From the NCBI RefSeq assembly GCF_039542905.1, contig NZ_BAABIS010000001.1, forward strand, positions 2,418,001 through 2,482,000: a DNA stretch of 64,000 nucleotides, in the 5' to 3' direction. Source of the stretch: Kitasatospora terrestris. GTDB lineage: Bacteria; Actinomycetota; Actinomycetes; Streptomycetales; Streptomycetaceae. Position numbers and translations under genes: made by a program. Below the pieces are notes generated by a model. The model was not told the DNA's origin. It saw only the letters and a program-made list of their open reading frames with translations, and searched no databases. This document shows, one piece after another, positions 1 through 9,302 of this stretch. The first letter of the stretch is position 1. Every line of letters starts with the position of its first letter.

Positions 1-1059
1 CACGACACTTCCGACAACATGCCCGAGGCGCACGACGCCTCCCACGGCGCGGTCGCCACCCACGGGGACCCGTTCGCCGACCCGGGCCTGCCGGCCCACG
101 AGCCGCGTCGCACCGACATCGACGAGCGGGCCGCCAAGCGCGCCGAGCGCCAGGTCTCCCTGCTCTTCATCGTGTCGATGCTGGCCACCATCGGCTTCAT
201 CGCCTCGTACGTGGTCTTCCCGATCGACGAGATCGTCTACATCTTCCCGATCGGCCACGTCAGCTCGCTCAACTTCGCCCTGGGCCTGACCCTCGGCGTG
301 GCGCTGTTCTGCATCGGCGCGGGCGCAGTCCACTGGGCCCGCACGCTGATGTCGGACCACGAGCTGCCCGCCGAGCGCCACCCGATCGAGGCCGACGACG
401 AGCTGCGCGCGGACGTCATCGAGCAATTCAAGACGGGTGCCGCGGAGTCCGGCTTCGGCCGCCGCAAGATGCTCCGCAACACGCTGATCGGCTCGATGGC
501 CCTGGTGCCGCTCTCCGGTGTCGTGCTGCTGCGCGACCTGGGCCCGCTGCCGGAGCAGAAGCTCGCGCACACCGGCTGGGACAAGGCGACCCCGCAGAAC
601 CCCATCGCGCTGGTGAACATGAACACCAACAAGCCGATGAAGGCCGAGGACATCATCCAAGGGTCCCTCACCTTCGCCAAGCCCGAGGGCCTGGAGGAGG
701 ACGCCGAGGACTTCCAGGTGCAGATCGCCAAGGACGCGCTGATGCTCGTCCGGATCGCCCCGGAGGACATCAAGGACAACCAGTCCCGTGAGCTGGGCTT
801 CGAGGGCATCCTGGCCTACTCGAAGATCTGCACCCACGTCGGTTGCCCGATCTCGCTGTACGAGCAGCAGACCCACCACGCGCTCTGCCCCTGCCACCAG
901 TCGACCTTCGACCTGGCGGACGGCGCTCGCGTCATCTTCGGCCCGGCCGGCCACCCGCTGCCGCAGCTGAAGATCACCACCGATGAGCAGGGCTACCTGG
1001 TCGCCACCGGCGACTTCGACGAGCCCGTCGGCCCGAGCTACTGGGAGCGTCCGCGATGA
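1..1059 (+). CDS. qcrA: Cytochrome bc1 complex Rieske iron-sulfur subunit (5' end probably outside the window)
   Basis: Rieske subunit of the actinobacterial cytochrome bcc complex; it passes electrons from menaquinol to the cytochrome c subunit at the plasma membrane. The C-terminal half has the two Rieske cluster motifs, CTHVGC and CPCHQS, each supplying one Cys and one His to the 2Fe-2S centre. Three hydrophobic segments precede it (about residues 46-68, 83-106 and 155-172, counted from the ATG at 19), the three-helix arrangement usual in actinobacteria. The reading frame is open back to base 1, and Streptomyces relatives as I remember them have extra N-terminal residues, so the true start is probably upstream and the ATG at 19 internal. 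The gene overlaps qcrB by ATGA. qcrC and ctaE would be expected just upstream, outside the window. Confidence 0.95.
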   Translation, partial: HDTSDNMPEAHDASHGAVATHGDPFADPGLPAHEPRRTDIDERAAKRAERQVSLLFIVSMLATIGFIASYVVFPIDEIVYIFPIGHVSSLNFALGLTLGVALFCIGAGAVHWARTLMSDHELPAERHPIEADDELRADVIEQFKTGAAESGFGRRKMLRNTLIGSMALVPLSGVVLLRDLGPLPEQKLAHTGWDKATPQNPIALVNMNTNKPMKAEDIIQGSLTFAKPEGLEEDAEDFQVQIAKDALMLVRIAPEDIKDNQSRELGFEGILAYSKICTHVGCPISLYEQQTHHALCPCHQSTFDLADGARVIFGPAGHPLPQLKITTDEQGYLVATGDFDEPVGPSYWERPR

Positions 1060-2717
1060 GCAGCGCAAGCGGCACCAGCACCGGTGCAACCAAGCCGAGC
1101 AGTACCCGCGCCAAGCCCGCGAACAAGGTCGAGTCGGCCGCGGACTGGGTGGACGGCCGCCTGGGCATCTACACCCTGGCCAAGTCCAACCTGCGCAAGA
1201 TCTTCCCGGACCACTGGTCCTTCATGCTCGGTGAGATCTGCCTCTACACCTTCATCATCATCATCCTCACGGGCGTCTACCTGACGCTGTTCTTCAAGCC
1301 CAGCATGGCCGAGACCGTGTACCACGGCTCGTACGTGCCGCTGAACGGCATCCGGATGTCCGAGGCGTACGCCTCGACCATGAACATCTCGTTCGAGGTC
1401 CGCGGTGGTCTGCTGATCCGTCAGATCCATCACTGGGCCGCGATCGTGTTCGTCGCCGCGATGCTCGTGCACATGATGCGCGTGTTCTTCACCGGCGCGT
1501 TCCGCAAGCCGCGCGAGATCAACTGGCTCTTCGGCGCCGGTCTGCTCTTCCTCGGCATGTTCGACGGCTTCATGGGCTACTCGCTCCCGGACGACCTGCT
1601 CTCCGGTACGGGTATCCGCTTCATGGAGGGCGCGATCCTGGCGGTGCCGATCGTCGGCAGCTACCTGGCGATGTTCCTGTACGGCGGCCAGTTCCCCGGC
1701 ACCGACATCGTGCCGCGGTTCTTCACCATCCACGTGCTGCTCATCCCGGGCATCATGCTGGGCCTGCTGGTGGCGCACCTGATCCTGGTCTTCTACCACA
1801 AGCACACCCAGTTCGCGGGTCCCGGCCGGACCGAGAAGAACGTCGTCGGCATGCCGCTGATGCCGGTCTACATGGCCAAGGCCGGTGGCTTCTTCTTCCT
1901 GGTGTTCGGTGTCATCGCGGCGATCTCCGCCATCGCCACCGTCAACCCGATCTGGGCGTACGGCCCGTACCGTCCGGACCAGGTGTCCACCGACGCGCAG
2001 CCCGACTGGTACATGGGCTTCTCCGAGGGCCTGATCCGCGTCATGCCGGGCTGGGAGATCTCGGTCTGGGGCGGCCACACCCTCAACCTGGGCGTGTTCA
2101 TCCCGCTGATGGTCTTCCCGCTGGTGCTGGCCGTCATCTGGCTGTACCCGTTCGTCGAGGCGTGGGTCACCAACGACAAGCGCGAGCACCACATCGCCGA
2201 CCGTCCGCGCAACGCGCCGGTCCGCACCGCCTTCGGTGCCGCCTGGATCTCGCTGTACCTGATCCTGCTCGCCGGTGGTGGCAACGACCTGATCGCCACC
2301 CACCTGCACCTGTCGATCAACACCATCACCTACGCGGTCCGCATCGGCTTCTTCGTCGTCCCGGTGGTCGTGTTCGTGATCACCAAGCGCTGGTGCCTCG
2401 GTCTCCAGCGCCGCGACAAGGAGAAGGTGCTGCACGGCCGCGAGTCGGGCATCATCAAGCGCCTGCCGCACGGTGAGTTCATCGAGGTCCACGCCGAGCT
2501 CTCGGCGCAGGACAAGTTCAAGCTCACCGCGCACGAGCAGCCGCAGCCGATCGAGCTGCCCGCCGAGGTGGACGAGAACGGCGTCGCCCGCAAGGCCGGC
2601 GTCCTGGCCAAGACCCGCTCGAAGCTCTCCGAGGGCTTCTACGGCGAGTCCGCCCAGATCGCCAAGCCGACCGCCGAGGAGCACGCGGAGATCACCAGCG
2701 GCCACGGCCACCACTGA
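1056..2717 (+). CDS. qcrB: Cytochrome bc1 complex cytochrome b subunit
   Basis: Membrane cytochrome b of the bcc complex, carrying the two b hemes and the quinol sites. At 553 aa it is longer than mitochondrial cytochrome b because of the hydrophilic C-terminal tail typical of actinobacteria. Heme-ligand histidines are visible in helix B (QIHHW at about 123-127, H139) and helix D (H226 and H241). PDWY stands in place of the canonical PEWY Qo-site motif. The ATG overlaps the qcrA stop codon (ATGA), which suggests translational coupling. A strong hairpin follows the stop. Together with ctaCDF on the other side of the next two genes, this encodes most of a bcc-aa3 supercomplex. Confidence 0.97.
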   Translation: MSSASGTSTGATKPSSTRAKPANKVESAADWVDGRLGIYTLAKSNLRKIFPDHWSFMLGEICLYTFIIIILTGVYLTLFFKPSMAETVYHGSYVPLNGIRMSEAYASTMNISFEVRGGLLIRQIHHWAAIVFVAAMLVHMMRVFFTGAFRKPREINWLFGAGLLFLGMFDGFMGYSLPDDLLSGTGIRFMEGAILAVPIVGSYLAMFLYGGQFPGTDIVPRFFTIHVLLIPGIMLGLLVAHLILVFYHKHTQFAGPGRTEKNVVGMPLMPVYMAKAGGFFFLVFGVIAAISAIATVNPIWAYGPYRPDQVSTDAQPDWYMGFSEGLIRVMPGWEISVWGGHTLNLGVFIPLMVFPLVLAVIWLYPFVEAWVTNDKREHHIADRPRNAPVRTAFGAAWISLYLILLAGGGNDLIATHLHLSINTITYAVRIGFFVVPVVVFVITKRWCLGLQRRDKEKVLHGRESGIIKRLPHGEFIEVHAELSAQDKFKLTAHEQPQPIELPAEVDENGVARKAGVLAKTRSKLSEGFYGESAQIAKPTAEEHAEITSGHGHH

Positions 2718-2738
2718 TCAGCCACTGATCGCCACAGC

Positions 2739-2769
2739 CTGAGGGCCCCCTCGCCGAGGGGGCCCTCAG
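2739..2769 (+). terminator. Hairpin terminator after qcrB
   Basis: A perfect inverted repeat with 14-bp arms and a 3-nt loop starts 22 nt after the qcrB stop. The GC-rich stem has no long U tract, as is usual for Streptomyces terminators. It ends the qcr operon ahead of the GntR gene. Confidence 0.8.
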
Positions 2770-2795
2770 CGCATTCCAGGAGCGGAGCCACCCCC

Positions 2796-3170
2796 ATGCA
2801 GTTGACGATCGACCACGACTCCCCCACGCCCCCGTACGAGCAGATCCGCCACGCGGTCGCCGAGCAGGCCCGCACCGGCACGCTGCCGGTCGGCACCAAG
2901 CTGCCCACCGTCCGCGCGCTGGCCGAGCAGCTGGGGCTGGCCGCCAACACGGTGGCCCGCGCCTACCGCGAGCTGGAGACGGACGGCGTGGTGGAGACCC
3001 ACGGCCGGCGCGGCACCCTGGTCGCCGCCACCGGCGACACCGCGCACCGGCTGGCCGCCGCCGCGGCCGCCGCCTACGCCGAGCGTGCCGAACGCCTGGG
3101 CCTCTCCCTGGAGGAGGCCCAGGCGTCCGTGCTCACCGCCCTGGACGTCGCCTACCGGCAGCGTTCCTAG
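2796..3170 (+). CDS. GntR family transcriptional regulator, short YtrA-like type
   Basis: A 124-aa DNA-binding regulator. Residues about 10-75 form a GntR winged helix-turn-helix: YEQIRHAVAEQ, then KLPTVRALAEQLGLAANTV, then a wing at HGRRGT. Only about 45 helical residues follow, so it belongs to the short YtrA-like group with no large ligand domain; such proteins often control neighbouring transporter or cell-envelope genes. An AGGAG ribosome site lies about 12 nt before the ATG. The TAG stop overlaps the stop of the convergent L,D-transpeptidase in a single CTAG. Its target cannot be read from the sequence. Confidence 0.9.
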   Translation: MQLTIDHDSPTPPYEQIRHAVAEQARTGTLPVGTKLPTVRALAEQLGLAANTVARAYRELETDGVVETHGRRGTLVAATGDTAHRLAAAAAAAYAERAERLGLSLEEAQASVLTALDVAYRQRS

Positions 3171-4444
3171 GTCTGCGGCGCCAGCGCGCTCTGCACGCCG
3201 TTCCCGGTGGCCGCCGCCGTGGAGACCGGTGCACCGAGCGCGCTGTGCTTCACCCACTCGGCCCACGGGACGTTCCAGTCGCCGAAGCCGTTGCCGAACG
3301 GCTCCATCTCGTGGCCCTTGCTGTTGACCACCTGGACGATGTCGCCCACCCGGGTGTTCTGGAAGAACCAGTGCGCGTTCTCGGTCGACATGCCGGTGCA
3401 GCCGTGGCTGACGTTGTCCTTGCCCTGGGAGCCCACCGACCAGGGCGCGGCGTGCACGTACTCGCCGCTCCAGGTGACCCGGGTCGCCCACTTCACGTCC
3501 AGGTCGTAGGACTCGCTGCTGCCCGCCGCGATGCCGATGGTCTCGCCGCTCATCCGGACGTCGGCCTCCTGGCCCAGCACCACCTTGATGCCGTTGCGGG
3601 TGGAGAAGCCGGGCTTGCCGGTGGTCACCGGGATGGTGTTCACCAGCTGCCCGTTGCGGCGGTAGGTCAGCTGGTGCGCGGCGGCGTCGACCACCGCCTC
3701 CACCCGGTCGCCGGTCTTCAGCGACAGGGTCTGCGCCTCGCCGCCGTACAGGCCGTCGGATATCCGCACGCCGGCCCGGTCGAAGGCCAGCTGCACGGTG
3801 GCGTTGGCGGGCCAGTACTCCTGCGGGCGGAAGTGCAGTTCCTTGTCGTCCACCCAGTACCAGGCGCCGGTCACGGCGGGCTGGGAGACGACGGTGAGGC
3901 CGCGTTCGACCTCCTGGCGGGCCGCCGGGTCCTTGACCGCCTCGGAGAGCTTCACGGTGAGCGGCTGGCCGACGCCGTAGACGCCGCTGCCGGAGGAGTC
4001 CGGGCCGAGCTCGGCGGTGAGCAGGTCCTGCGCCTGCTGGGTGGTGAAGGTGGCGGTGGTCTCGCCGCGGCCGCCCTTGCCGTCGTCGGCGGCGACCTTC
4101 ACGGTGTAGCGGGTCCCGGCCCTCAGATGGCCGGTGGTCTTCCAGCTCTGCTGGTCGGCGGCGAGCTCTCCGGCGACCAGCTGTCCGTCCGGCCCGGTGA
4201 CCGTGACGTCGGTGATCCTGGCGCCGGGCTCGGCGGTGACGGTGAAGGGCTGGGAGGGGTCGACCAGCTCGGCCGCGGAGGTGTGCACCAACCCGGCGGC
4301 GTCGACCTGGTGGAAGGTGGTGCCCGCCGTCTCGTTCCCGCCCGTGCTCTCCGCGGAGCAGGCCACGAGCGGCGTCAGAACGAGCAGGGCCACCGCGAGG
4401 GAACGAGCGCTGGTGCCTATTCGACCTATTCGAGTGCCGTTCAA
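3167..4444 (-). CDS. Lipoprotein L,D-transpeptidase with Ig-like domains
   Basis: Extracytoplasmic enzyme making 3-3 peptidoglycan cross-links. The N-terminus is a lipoprotein signal peptide (basic NGTRIGRIG, hydrophobic core, lipobox LVAC). Two beta-rich Ig-like regions follow, then a YkuD catalytic domain whose signature SHGCTGMS places the catalytic Cys at about residue 349; W and G residues after it match actinobacterial Ldt proteins. I chose the TTG start at 4444 because a GGGAGG ribosome site lies 5 nt upstream and the signal peptide begins there. An ATG at 4492 in the same frame gives a 16-aa longer product. The gene is convergent with the GntR gene and reads away from ctaF. Confidence 0.9.
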   Translation of the reverse strand: MNGTRIGRIGTSARSLAVALLVLTPLVACSAESTGGNETAGTTFHQVDAAGLVHTSAAELVDPSQPFTVTAEPGARITDVTVTGPDGQLVAGELAADQQSWKTTGHLRAGTRYTVKVAADDGKGGRGETTATFTTQQAQDLLTAELGPDSSGSGVYGVGQPLTVKLSEAVKDPAARQEVERGLTVVSQPAVTGAWYWVDDKELHFRPQEYWPANATVQLAFDRAGVRISDGLYGGEAQTLSLKTGDRVEAVVDAAAHQLTYRRNGQLVNTIPVTTGKPGFSTRNGIKVVLGQEADVRMSGETIGIAAGSSESYDLDVKWATRVTWSGEYVHAAPWSVGSQGKDNVSHGCTGMSTENAHWFFQNTRVGDIVQVVNSKGHEMEPFGNGFGDWNVPWAEWVKHSALGAPVSTAAATGNGVQSALAPQT

Positions 4445-4530
4445 CGGAACCTCCCTGGGTCCGATCTGACTCGAAGCGTATGAACGGCTCATCCGTTCGG
4501 CACTCCGACTGATCCTTCCGGGGGAACGGC

Positions 4531-4569
4531 GACGGGCCGGGCCCCCCCGAAGGGAAGCCCGGCCCGCCG
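4531..4569 (-). terminator. Terminator hairpin downstream of ctaF
   Basis: Inverted repeat cgggccgggc / gcccggcccg (10-bp arms, 14-nt loop) just past the ctaF stop on the minus strand. It probably ends the ctaC-ctaD-ctaF transcript before the L,D-transpeptidase promoter region. Confidence 0.6.
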
Positions 4570-4584
4570 TGGTGCGAGGGGAAC

Positions 4585-5001
4585 CTACTGGTTCTGGTTC
4601 TCGCCCCGGTAGAACTCGAAGACCCAGCCGTACAGGCCGATCAGGATGATCGGGATCGACCAGTAGAGCAGCCACCAGCCGAAGATGACCCCCAGGAAGG
4701 CGAGGGCGCCACCGATGGCCAGCGACAGCGGCTGCCAGCTGTGCGGAGCGAAGAAACCGACCTCGCCGGCGTCGTCCGCGACCTCGGCCTCGGGGTTGTC
4801 ACCGGCACCGGTGTCGACCCGCTTGGCGGTGAAGCCGAGGTAGAAGCCGATGAAGGCGCACAGGCCGAACGCGAGGAACAGCGCGGTGGTGCCGGCCGCC
4901 TCCAGACCCGTGTCGGAGTTCATGGTCCACAGGCCGTAGACGATCGCCATCACCAGGATGAAGGCGGCGAAGCCCATGAAGATCTTGCCCTGCTCCTTCA
5001 T
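4585..5001 (-). CDS. ctaF: Cytochrome c oxidase subunit 4 (actinobacterial type)
   Basis: Small accessory subunit of the aa3 oxidase, 138 aa. Hydrophobic segments include FMGFAAFILVMAIVYGLW near the N-terminus, then ALFLAFGLCAFIGFYLGF, and two more in the C-terminal half around LSLAIGGALAFLGVIFGWWLLYWS; the C-terminus is hydrophilic. Length and helix pattern match the actinobacterial CtaF family, which is unlike mitochondrial subunit IV. Its ATG overlaps the ctaD stop by one base (TGATG), so it is probably translated by coupling in the ctaCDF operon. Confidence 0.93.
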   Translation of the reverse strand: MKEQGKIFMGFAAFILVMAIVYGLWTMNSDTGLEAAGTTALFLAFGLCAFIGFYLGFTAKRVDTGAGDNPEAEVADDAGEVGFFAPHSWQPLSLAIGGALAFLGVIFGWWLLYWSIPIILIGLYGWVFEFYRGENQNQ

Positions 5002-6776
5002 CAGGCGTCGCCCTCCTTCTTGCCCTTGCCCAGCTCGGGACGGTCGTACTGCGCGGGGGTCACACCGGCGAAGTGGCTGGCCGGCTCACCGTGGTTCTCC
5101 AGGTAGTCCAGCGCCGCGATCTCCGGGTGGTGCAGGTCGAACGCCGGGGATTCGGAGCGGATCCGCGGCAGCGTGGTGAAGTTGTGCCGCGGCGGCGGGC
5201 AGGCGGTGGCCCACTCCAGCGAACGGCCGTAGCCCCACGGGTCGTCGACCTCGATCTTCTCCCCGTACTTGGCGGTCTTCCAGACGTTGTAGAGGAACGG
5301 CAGGATCGACAGGCCGAGCAGGAAGGAGCCGATGGTCGAGATGGTGTTCAGCGTGGTGAAGCCGTCCGAGGCGAGGTAGTCCGCGTAGCGACGCGGCATG
5401 CCCTCGGCACCCAGCCAGTGCTGCACCAGGAAGGTGGTGTGGAAGCCGATGAACAGCGTCCAGAAGGTGATCTTGCCGAGGGTCTCGTCCAGCATCTTGC
5501 CGGTCATCTTCGGCCACCAGAAGTGGAAGCCGGCGAACATCGCGAAGACGACGGTGCCGAAGACCACGTAGTGGAAGTGCGCGACGACGAAGTACGAGTC
5601 CGAGACGTGGAAGTCGATCGGCGGGGAGGCCAGCAGCACACCGGTCAGACCACCGAAGAGGAAGGTGACCAGGAAGCCGATCGTCCACAGCATCGGGGTC
5701 TCGAAGCTGAGCGAGCCCTTCCACATGGTGCCGACCCAGTTGAAGAACTTCACACCGGTCGGGACCGCGATCAGGAAGGTCATGAAGGAGAAGAACGGCA
5801 GCAGCACCTGGCCGGTGACGTACATGTGGTGCGCCCACACCGTCACGGACAGACCGGCGATCGCGATGGTGGCCGCGATCAGGCCGGAGTAGCCGAACAT
5901 CGGCTTGCGGCTGAAGACCGGGACGATCTCCGACACGATGCCGAAGAACGGCAGCGCGATGATGTACACCTCGGGGTGACCGAAGAACCAGAACAGGTGC
6001 TGCCACAGCATGGCGCCACCGTTGGCCGGGTCGAAGACGTGCGCGCCGAACTTGCGGTCGGCCTCCAGCGCGAAGAGCGCGGCGGCGAGGACCGGGAAGG
6101 CCAGCAGCACCAGCACGGCGGTCAGCAGGACGTTCCAGACGAAGATCGACATCCGGAACATCGTCATGCCGGGGGCGCGCATGCAGATGATGGTGGTGAT
6201 GAAGTTGACCGCACCGAGGATCGTGCCGAAGCCGGAGAAGGCCAGACCCATGATCCACATGTCGGCGCCGACGCCCGGCGAGCGGACCGCGTCCGACAGC
6301 GGCGAGTACGCGAACCAGCCGAAGTCCGCCGCACCCTGCGGGGTGAGGAAGCCGGCCACCGCGATGACCGAGCCGAACAGGTACAGCCAGTAGGCGAACA
6401 TGTTCAGGCGCGGGAAGGCGACGTCGGGGGCGCCGATCTGCAGCGGCATGATCCAGTTCGCGAAGCCCGCGAAGAGCGGGGTCGCGAACATCAGCAGCAT
6501 GATCGTGCCGTGCATGGTGAACGCCTGGTTGAACTGCTCGTTCGAGAGGATCTGCGTCCCCGGACGGGCCAGCTCGGCGCGCATGACCAGGGCGAGGATG
6601 CCACCGATCAGGAAGAAGGCGAACGAGGTCGCCAGGTACATCGTGCCGATCGTCTTGTGGTCAGTGGTGGTCAGCCACTTGATGATCGCGTTGCCCGGCT
6701 TGCGGACGCGCTGGGCGCCGGCCGTGACGGCCCCGGAGCCCCCGCCGGCCGCAGCGGGCTCGTTGAGGATAGTCAC
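5001..6776 (-). CDS. ctaD: Cytochrome c oxidase subunit I
   Basis: Catalytic heme-copper subunit of the aa3 terminal oxidase (591 aa, about 12 helices). Signature ligands are present: the heme a His in FTMHGTIML, the CuB His and cross-linked Tyr in GHPEVYI, the CuB pair in WAHHMYVTG, and the heme a3 and a His residues in [10 protein letters not shown]. It starts with GTG; the ctaC stop overlaps this codon (GTGA), and a GAAGG site lies about 10 nt before it. With CtaC, CtaF and the qcr subunits it forms the proton-pumping branch of the respiratory chain. Confidence 0.97.
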   Translation of the reverse strand: MTILNEPAAAGGGSGAVTAGAQRVRKPGNAIIKWLTTTDHKTIGTMYLATSFAFFLIGGILALVMRAELARPGTQILSNEQFNQAFTMHGTIMLLMFATPLFAGFANWIMPLQIGAPDVAFPRLNMFAYWLYLFGSVIAVAGFLTPQGAADFGWFAYSPLSDAVRSPGVGADMWIMGLAFSGFGTILGAVNFITTIICMRAPGMTMFRMSIFVWNVLLTAVLVLLAFPVLAAALFALEADRKFGAHVFDPANGGAMLWQHLFWFFGHPEVYIIALPFFGIVSEIVPVFSRKPMFGYSGLIAATIAIAGLSVTVWAHHMYVTGQVLLPFFSFMTFLIAVPTGVKFFNWVGTMWKGSLSFETPMLWTIGFLVTFLFGGLTGVLLASPPIDFHVSDSYFVVAHFHYVVFGTVVFAMFAGFHFWWPKMTGKMLDETLGKITFWTLFIGFHTTFLVQHWLGAEGMPRRYADYLASDGFTTLNTISTIGSFLLGLSILPFLYNVWKTAKYGEKIEVDDPWGYGRSLEWATACPPPRHNFTTLPRIRSESPAFDLHHPEIAALDYLENHGEPASHFAGVTPAQYDRPELGKGKKEGDA

Positions 6777-7624
6777 TTCTCACCTTCAATGCCCGTGATG
6801 CCGGAAGGCACCGCGCCGGCCTGGCCCTTGGCCCGCAGCTCCTTGAGGTGCTGCTCGTACTCGTCGTGCGTCACGACCTTGACGTTGAAGAGCATGCGCG
6901 AGTGGTCGACACCGCACAGCTCCGCACACTTGCCGCGGTAGGTGCCGAGCGCGGTCGGGGTGACCTCGAACTCGTTCACCACGCCGGGCACGACGTCCAT
7001 CTTCATCAGGAAGTCGATCGGCCAGAAGTCGTGGATGACGTCCCGCGAGGTGAGGCGGAACTTCACCGACTCGTTCACCGGCAGCCACAGCGTCGGCTCG
7101 TCCTGCGGGGTGCCGACGTCGTACGCGGCGGTCGTGCTCGACGGGTCGGGAGTCTCGGAGTTCTCGTAGTTGAACGCCCAGCTCCACTGGAAGCCCACCA
7201 CGTTGATGGTGTGCTGCGGCTTGGCAGACACCTCGGTCAGGCGGGCCTCGTCGCGCGCGACGAAGTAGAACAGCACCGAGACGATGACGAGGGGGACCGC
7301 GGTGTACAGCGCCTCGATGGGCACGTTGTACCGGGTCTGAGCGGGGATCTCCACCTTGGTGCGGCTGCGCCGGTGGAAGATCACGCTCCAGAGGATCAGA
7401 CCCCACATCAGTGCGCCGACCACCAGTGCCGCGATCCACGAGCCCTGCCACATGTGGAGGACCAGGGGGCCTTCCTGCGTGACGGGCGTCGGGAGGCCAA
7501 GCCTGGGGAGGTCGTTGGCCGAGCAGCCGGTGGCGGTCGCGATGACGAGGCCCAGTGCCAGCGCCTGAGGCAGCTTCCGCCGCATCGTGCGCCGCGGCGA
7601 GCGGTCGGAGCCGTTGGGACTCAC
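6773..7624 (-). CDS. ctaC: Cytochrome c oxidase subunit II, lipoprotein
   Basis: Carries the CuA centre that receives electrons from cytochrome c; 283 aa. The N-terminus is a lipoprotein signal with cleavage before the Cys of ATATGCSAN. Two membrane helices follow ([19 protein letters not shown] and [19 protein letters not shown]), then an outside cupredoxin domain with the CuA motif [12 protein letters not shown]. The frame runs upstream to an ATG at 7753, but I prefer the GTG at 7624: a GGAAGG site sits about 9 nt before it, and the relatives I remember begin [10 protein letters not shown]. It is the first gene of ctaCDF and diverges from the cysteine desulfurase fusion. Confidence 0.93.
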   Translation of the reverse strand: MSPNGSDRSPRRTMRRKLPQALALGLVIATATGCSANDLPRLGLPTPVTQEGPLVLHMWQGSWIAALVVGALMWGLILWSVIFHRRSRTKVEIPAQTRYNVPIEALYTAVPLVIVSVLFYFVARDEARLTEVSAKPQHTINVVGFQWSWAFNYENSETPDPSSTTAAYDVGTPQDEPTLWLPVNESVKFRLTSRDVIHDFWPIDFLMKMDVVPGVVNEFEVTPTALGTYRGKCAELCGVDHSRMLFNVKVVTHDEYEQHLKELRAKGQAGAVPSGITGIEGEK

Positions 7625-7930
7625 GTAGCGCCTTCCCGAAGTCTCGCCCGCGACTCGCATCACCCCGGGAGTCGAGTCCTCCCCGGCGACCCGGTCACGG
7701 GCACGGTTTGAATGCTTATGCGGGCCAAACGCTACTCCATCCTTATGCGGCACTCACGAGCAGCCCCCGCTAACGCGCCGCCCGGGTACCCGATAAGCCC
7801 CCACAGGGGTGGAGTCGCAGGTCATCGCAGCCGTAAGAGGGTCGCACGCCCGATCGGGGGAGGCCATTGCGACACGCGGGTGACGGACCGTCGGGAGCCC
7901 GTCCGGGGCCTTTCCGGTACGCCTGATTGG
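7625..7930. promoter_or_regulatory. Divergent intergenic region between ctaC and the desulfurase fusion
   Basis: About 306 bp without a convincing gene. It should hold the ctaCDF promoter and the promoter of the rightward desulfurase gene. The 9-mer cttatgcgg occurs twice on the plus strand, at 7715-7723 and 7742-7750, 27 bp apart. On the minus strand TAGCGT between the copies could be a -10 hexamer for ctaC. No known operator was recognised. Confidence 0.45.
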
Positions 7931-9298
7931 ATGGGTTCCGTGCACTACTTCGACGTCGCGTCAACCGCCCCGCTCCACCCCGTCGCGCGGCAGGCGCTGA
8001 CCGCCGCGCTCGACGAGGGCTGGGCCGACCCGGCCCGGCTCTACCGGTCGGGCCGTCAGGCCCGGATGCTGCTGGACGCCGCCCGGGAGACCGTCGCCGA
8101 GGCGCTCGGCGCCCGGCCCGACGAGATCTCCTTCACCGCCAGCGGCACCCAGGCCGTCCAGCTCGGCATGCTCGGCGCGCTGCGCGGCAACCGGCGGCGC
8201 GGAGCGCACCTGGTGCACTCGGCGGTGGAGCACTCCAGCGTCCTGCACGTCGCGGAGCGGCACGGGGCCGAGGGCGGTTCGGTCACCGCGGTCGGCGTGG
8301 ACCGGCACGGCCGGGTGGCGCCCGGGGCCTTCGCCGCCGCCGTCCGGCCGGACACCGCGCTGGCGGTGCTGCAGTCCGCCAACCACGAGGTGGGCACGGT
8401 GCAGCCGGTCACCGAGACCGCCGAACTGCTCGGCGAGGTCCCGCTGCTGGTCGACGCCGCGCAGAGCGCGGGCCGGGCGGCGGTGCCCGGCGGCTGGTCG
8501 CTGCTGACCGCCAGCGCGCACAAGTGGGGCGGACCGGCGGGCGTCGGGGTGCTCGCCGTCCGCAAGGGCGTCCGCTGGTCCTCGCCGCTGCCCGCCGACG
8601 AGCGGGAGCGCGGCCGGGTGCCCGGGTACGTCAACGTGCCGGCGATCGTCGCGGCGGCCGCCTCGCTGCGGGCGGTGCGGGCCGAGGCGGCCGCCGAGGA
8701 CGCCAGGCTGCGCGCGCTGGTCGACCGGATCCGGGCCCGGGTCCCGGGCTCCGTGCCCGAGGTGGAGGTGGTCGGCGACCCCGTCCACCGACTGCCGCAC
8801 CTGGTCACCTTCTCCTGCCTGTACGTGGACGGCGAGGTGCTGCTGGGCGAGCTCGACCGGGCCGGCTTCGCCGTCAACTCCGGCTCGTCCTGCACGTCGA
8901 GCACCCTGACACCGAGCCACGTGCTCGCCGCGATGGGCGTCCTGACCGAGGGCAACGTCCGTGTCTCGCTGCCGCTCGGGGTGGCGGAGGAGGCGGTCGA
9001 CCGCTTCCTCGACGTCCTGCCCGGGATCGTCGCCGGCGTCCGCGCCCCGCTCGGCCTCGACCTCCCCGCGCCGGAGGCCACGGTCGGGACCCTCGTCGTC
9101 GACGCCCTGGGCAAGCGCTGCCCGGTCCCGGTGATCGAGCTGGCCAAGCGGATCGGGGACGTCCCGGTCGGCGGCACGGTCGTCGTGCTGGCCGACGACG
9201 CGGCGGCCCGGCTGGACATCCCGGCCTGGTGCGAGATGCGGGGCCACGAGTACTTGGGCGCGGAGGGCACTCGCTTCACGGTTCGACGGACGTTCTGA
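7931..9298 (+). CDS. Cysteine desulfurase (class V aminotransferase) fused to a TusA-like sulfur carrier domain
   Basis: Two-domain sulfur-transfer protein of 455 aa. Residues about 5-365 are a NifS/IscS-like PLP fold with the Schiff-base Lys in SAHKWGG (about K198) and the persulfide Cys in SGSSCTSS (about C321). Residues about 383-455 form a TusA/SirA-like domain with the CPVP motif (Cys about 397). In the standard relay a desulfurase hands persulfide sulfur to a separate TusA; here both are in one chain. The destination of the sulfur is not visible (thio-tRNA, Fe-S or molybdopterin are options). The ATG at 7931 was chosen at the homology boundary; a GTG at 7940 is an alternative, and no strong ribosome site is seen for either. 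It diverges from ctaC and converges with the kinase. Confidence 0.9.
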   Translation: MGSVHYFDVASTAPLHPVARQALTAALDEGWADPARLYRSGRQARMLLDAARETVAEALGARPDEISFTASGTQAVQLGMLGALRGNRRRGAHLVHSAVEHSSVLHVAERHGAEGGSVTAVGVDRHGRVAPGAFAAAVRPDTALAVLQSANHEVGTVQPVTETAELLGEVPLLVDAAQSAGRAAVPGGWSLLTASAHKWGGPAGVGVLAVRKGVRWSSPLPADERERGRVPGYVNVPAIVAAAASLRAVRAEAAAEDARLRALVDRIRARVPGSVPEVEVVGDPVHRLPHLVTFSCLYVDGEVLLGELDRAGFAVNSGSSCTSSTLTPSHVLAAMGVLTEGNVRVSLPLGVAEEAVDRFLDVLPGIVAGVRAPLGLDLPAPEATVGTLVVDALGKRCPVPVIELAKRIGDVPVGGTVVVLADDAAARLDIPAWCEMRGHEYLGAEGTRFTVRRTF

Positions 9299-9302
9299 GA
9301 GC

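Noticed and set aside
1038..2714. Long open frame on the minus strand opposite qcrB (558 codons)
   Set aside because: It mirrors qcrB codon by codon in a GC-rich genome, has an Asp/Arg/His/Gly-biased composition, no family match and no ribosome site; qcrB is certain.
5073..6941. Long plus-strand open frame opposite ctaD (622 codons)
   Set aside because: Antisense shadow of ctaD with biased composition and no domain.
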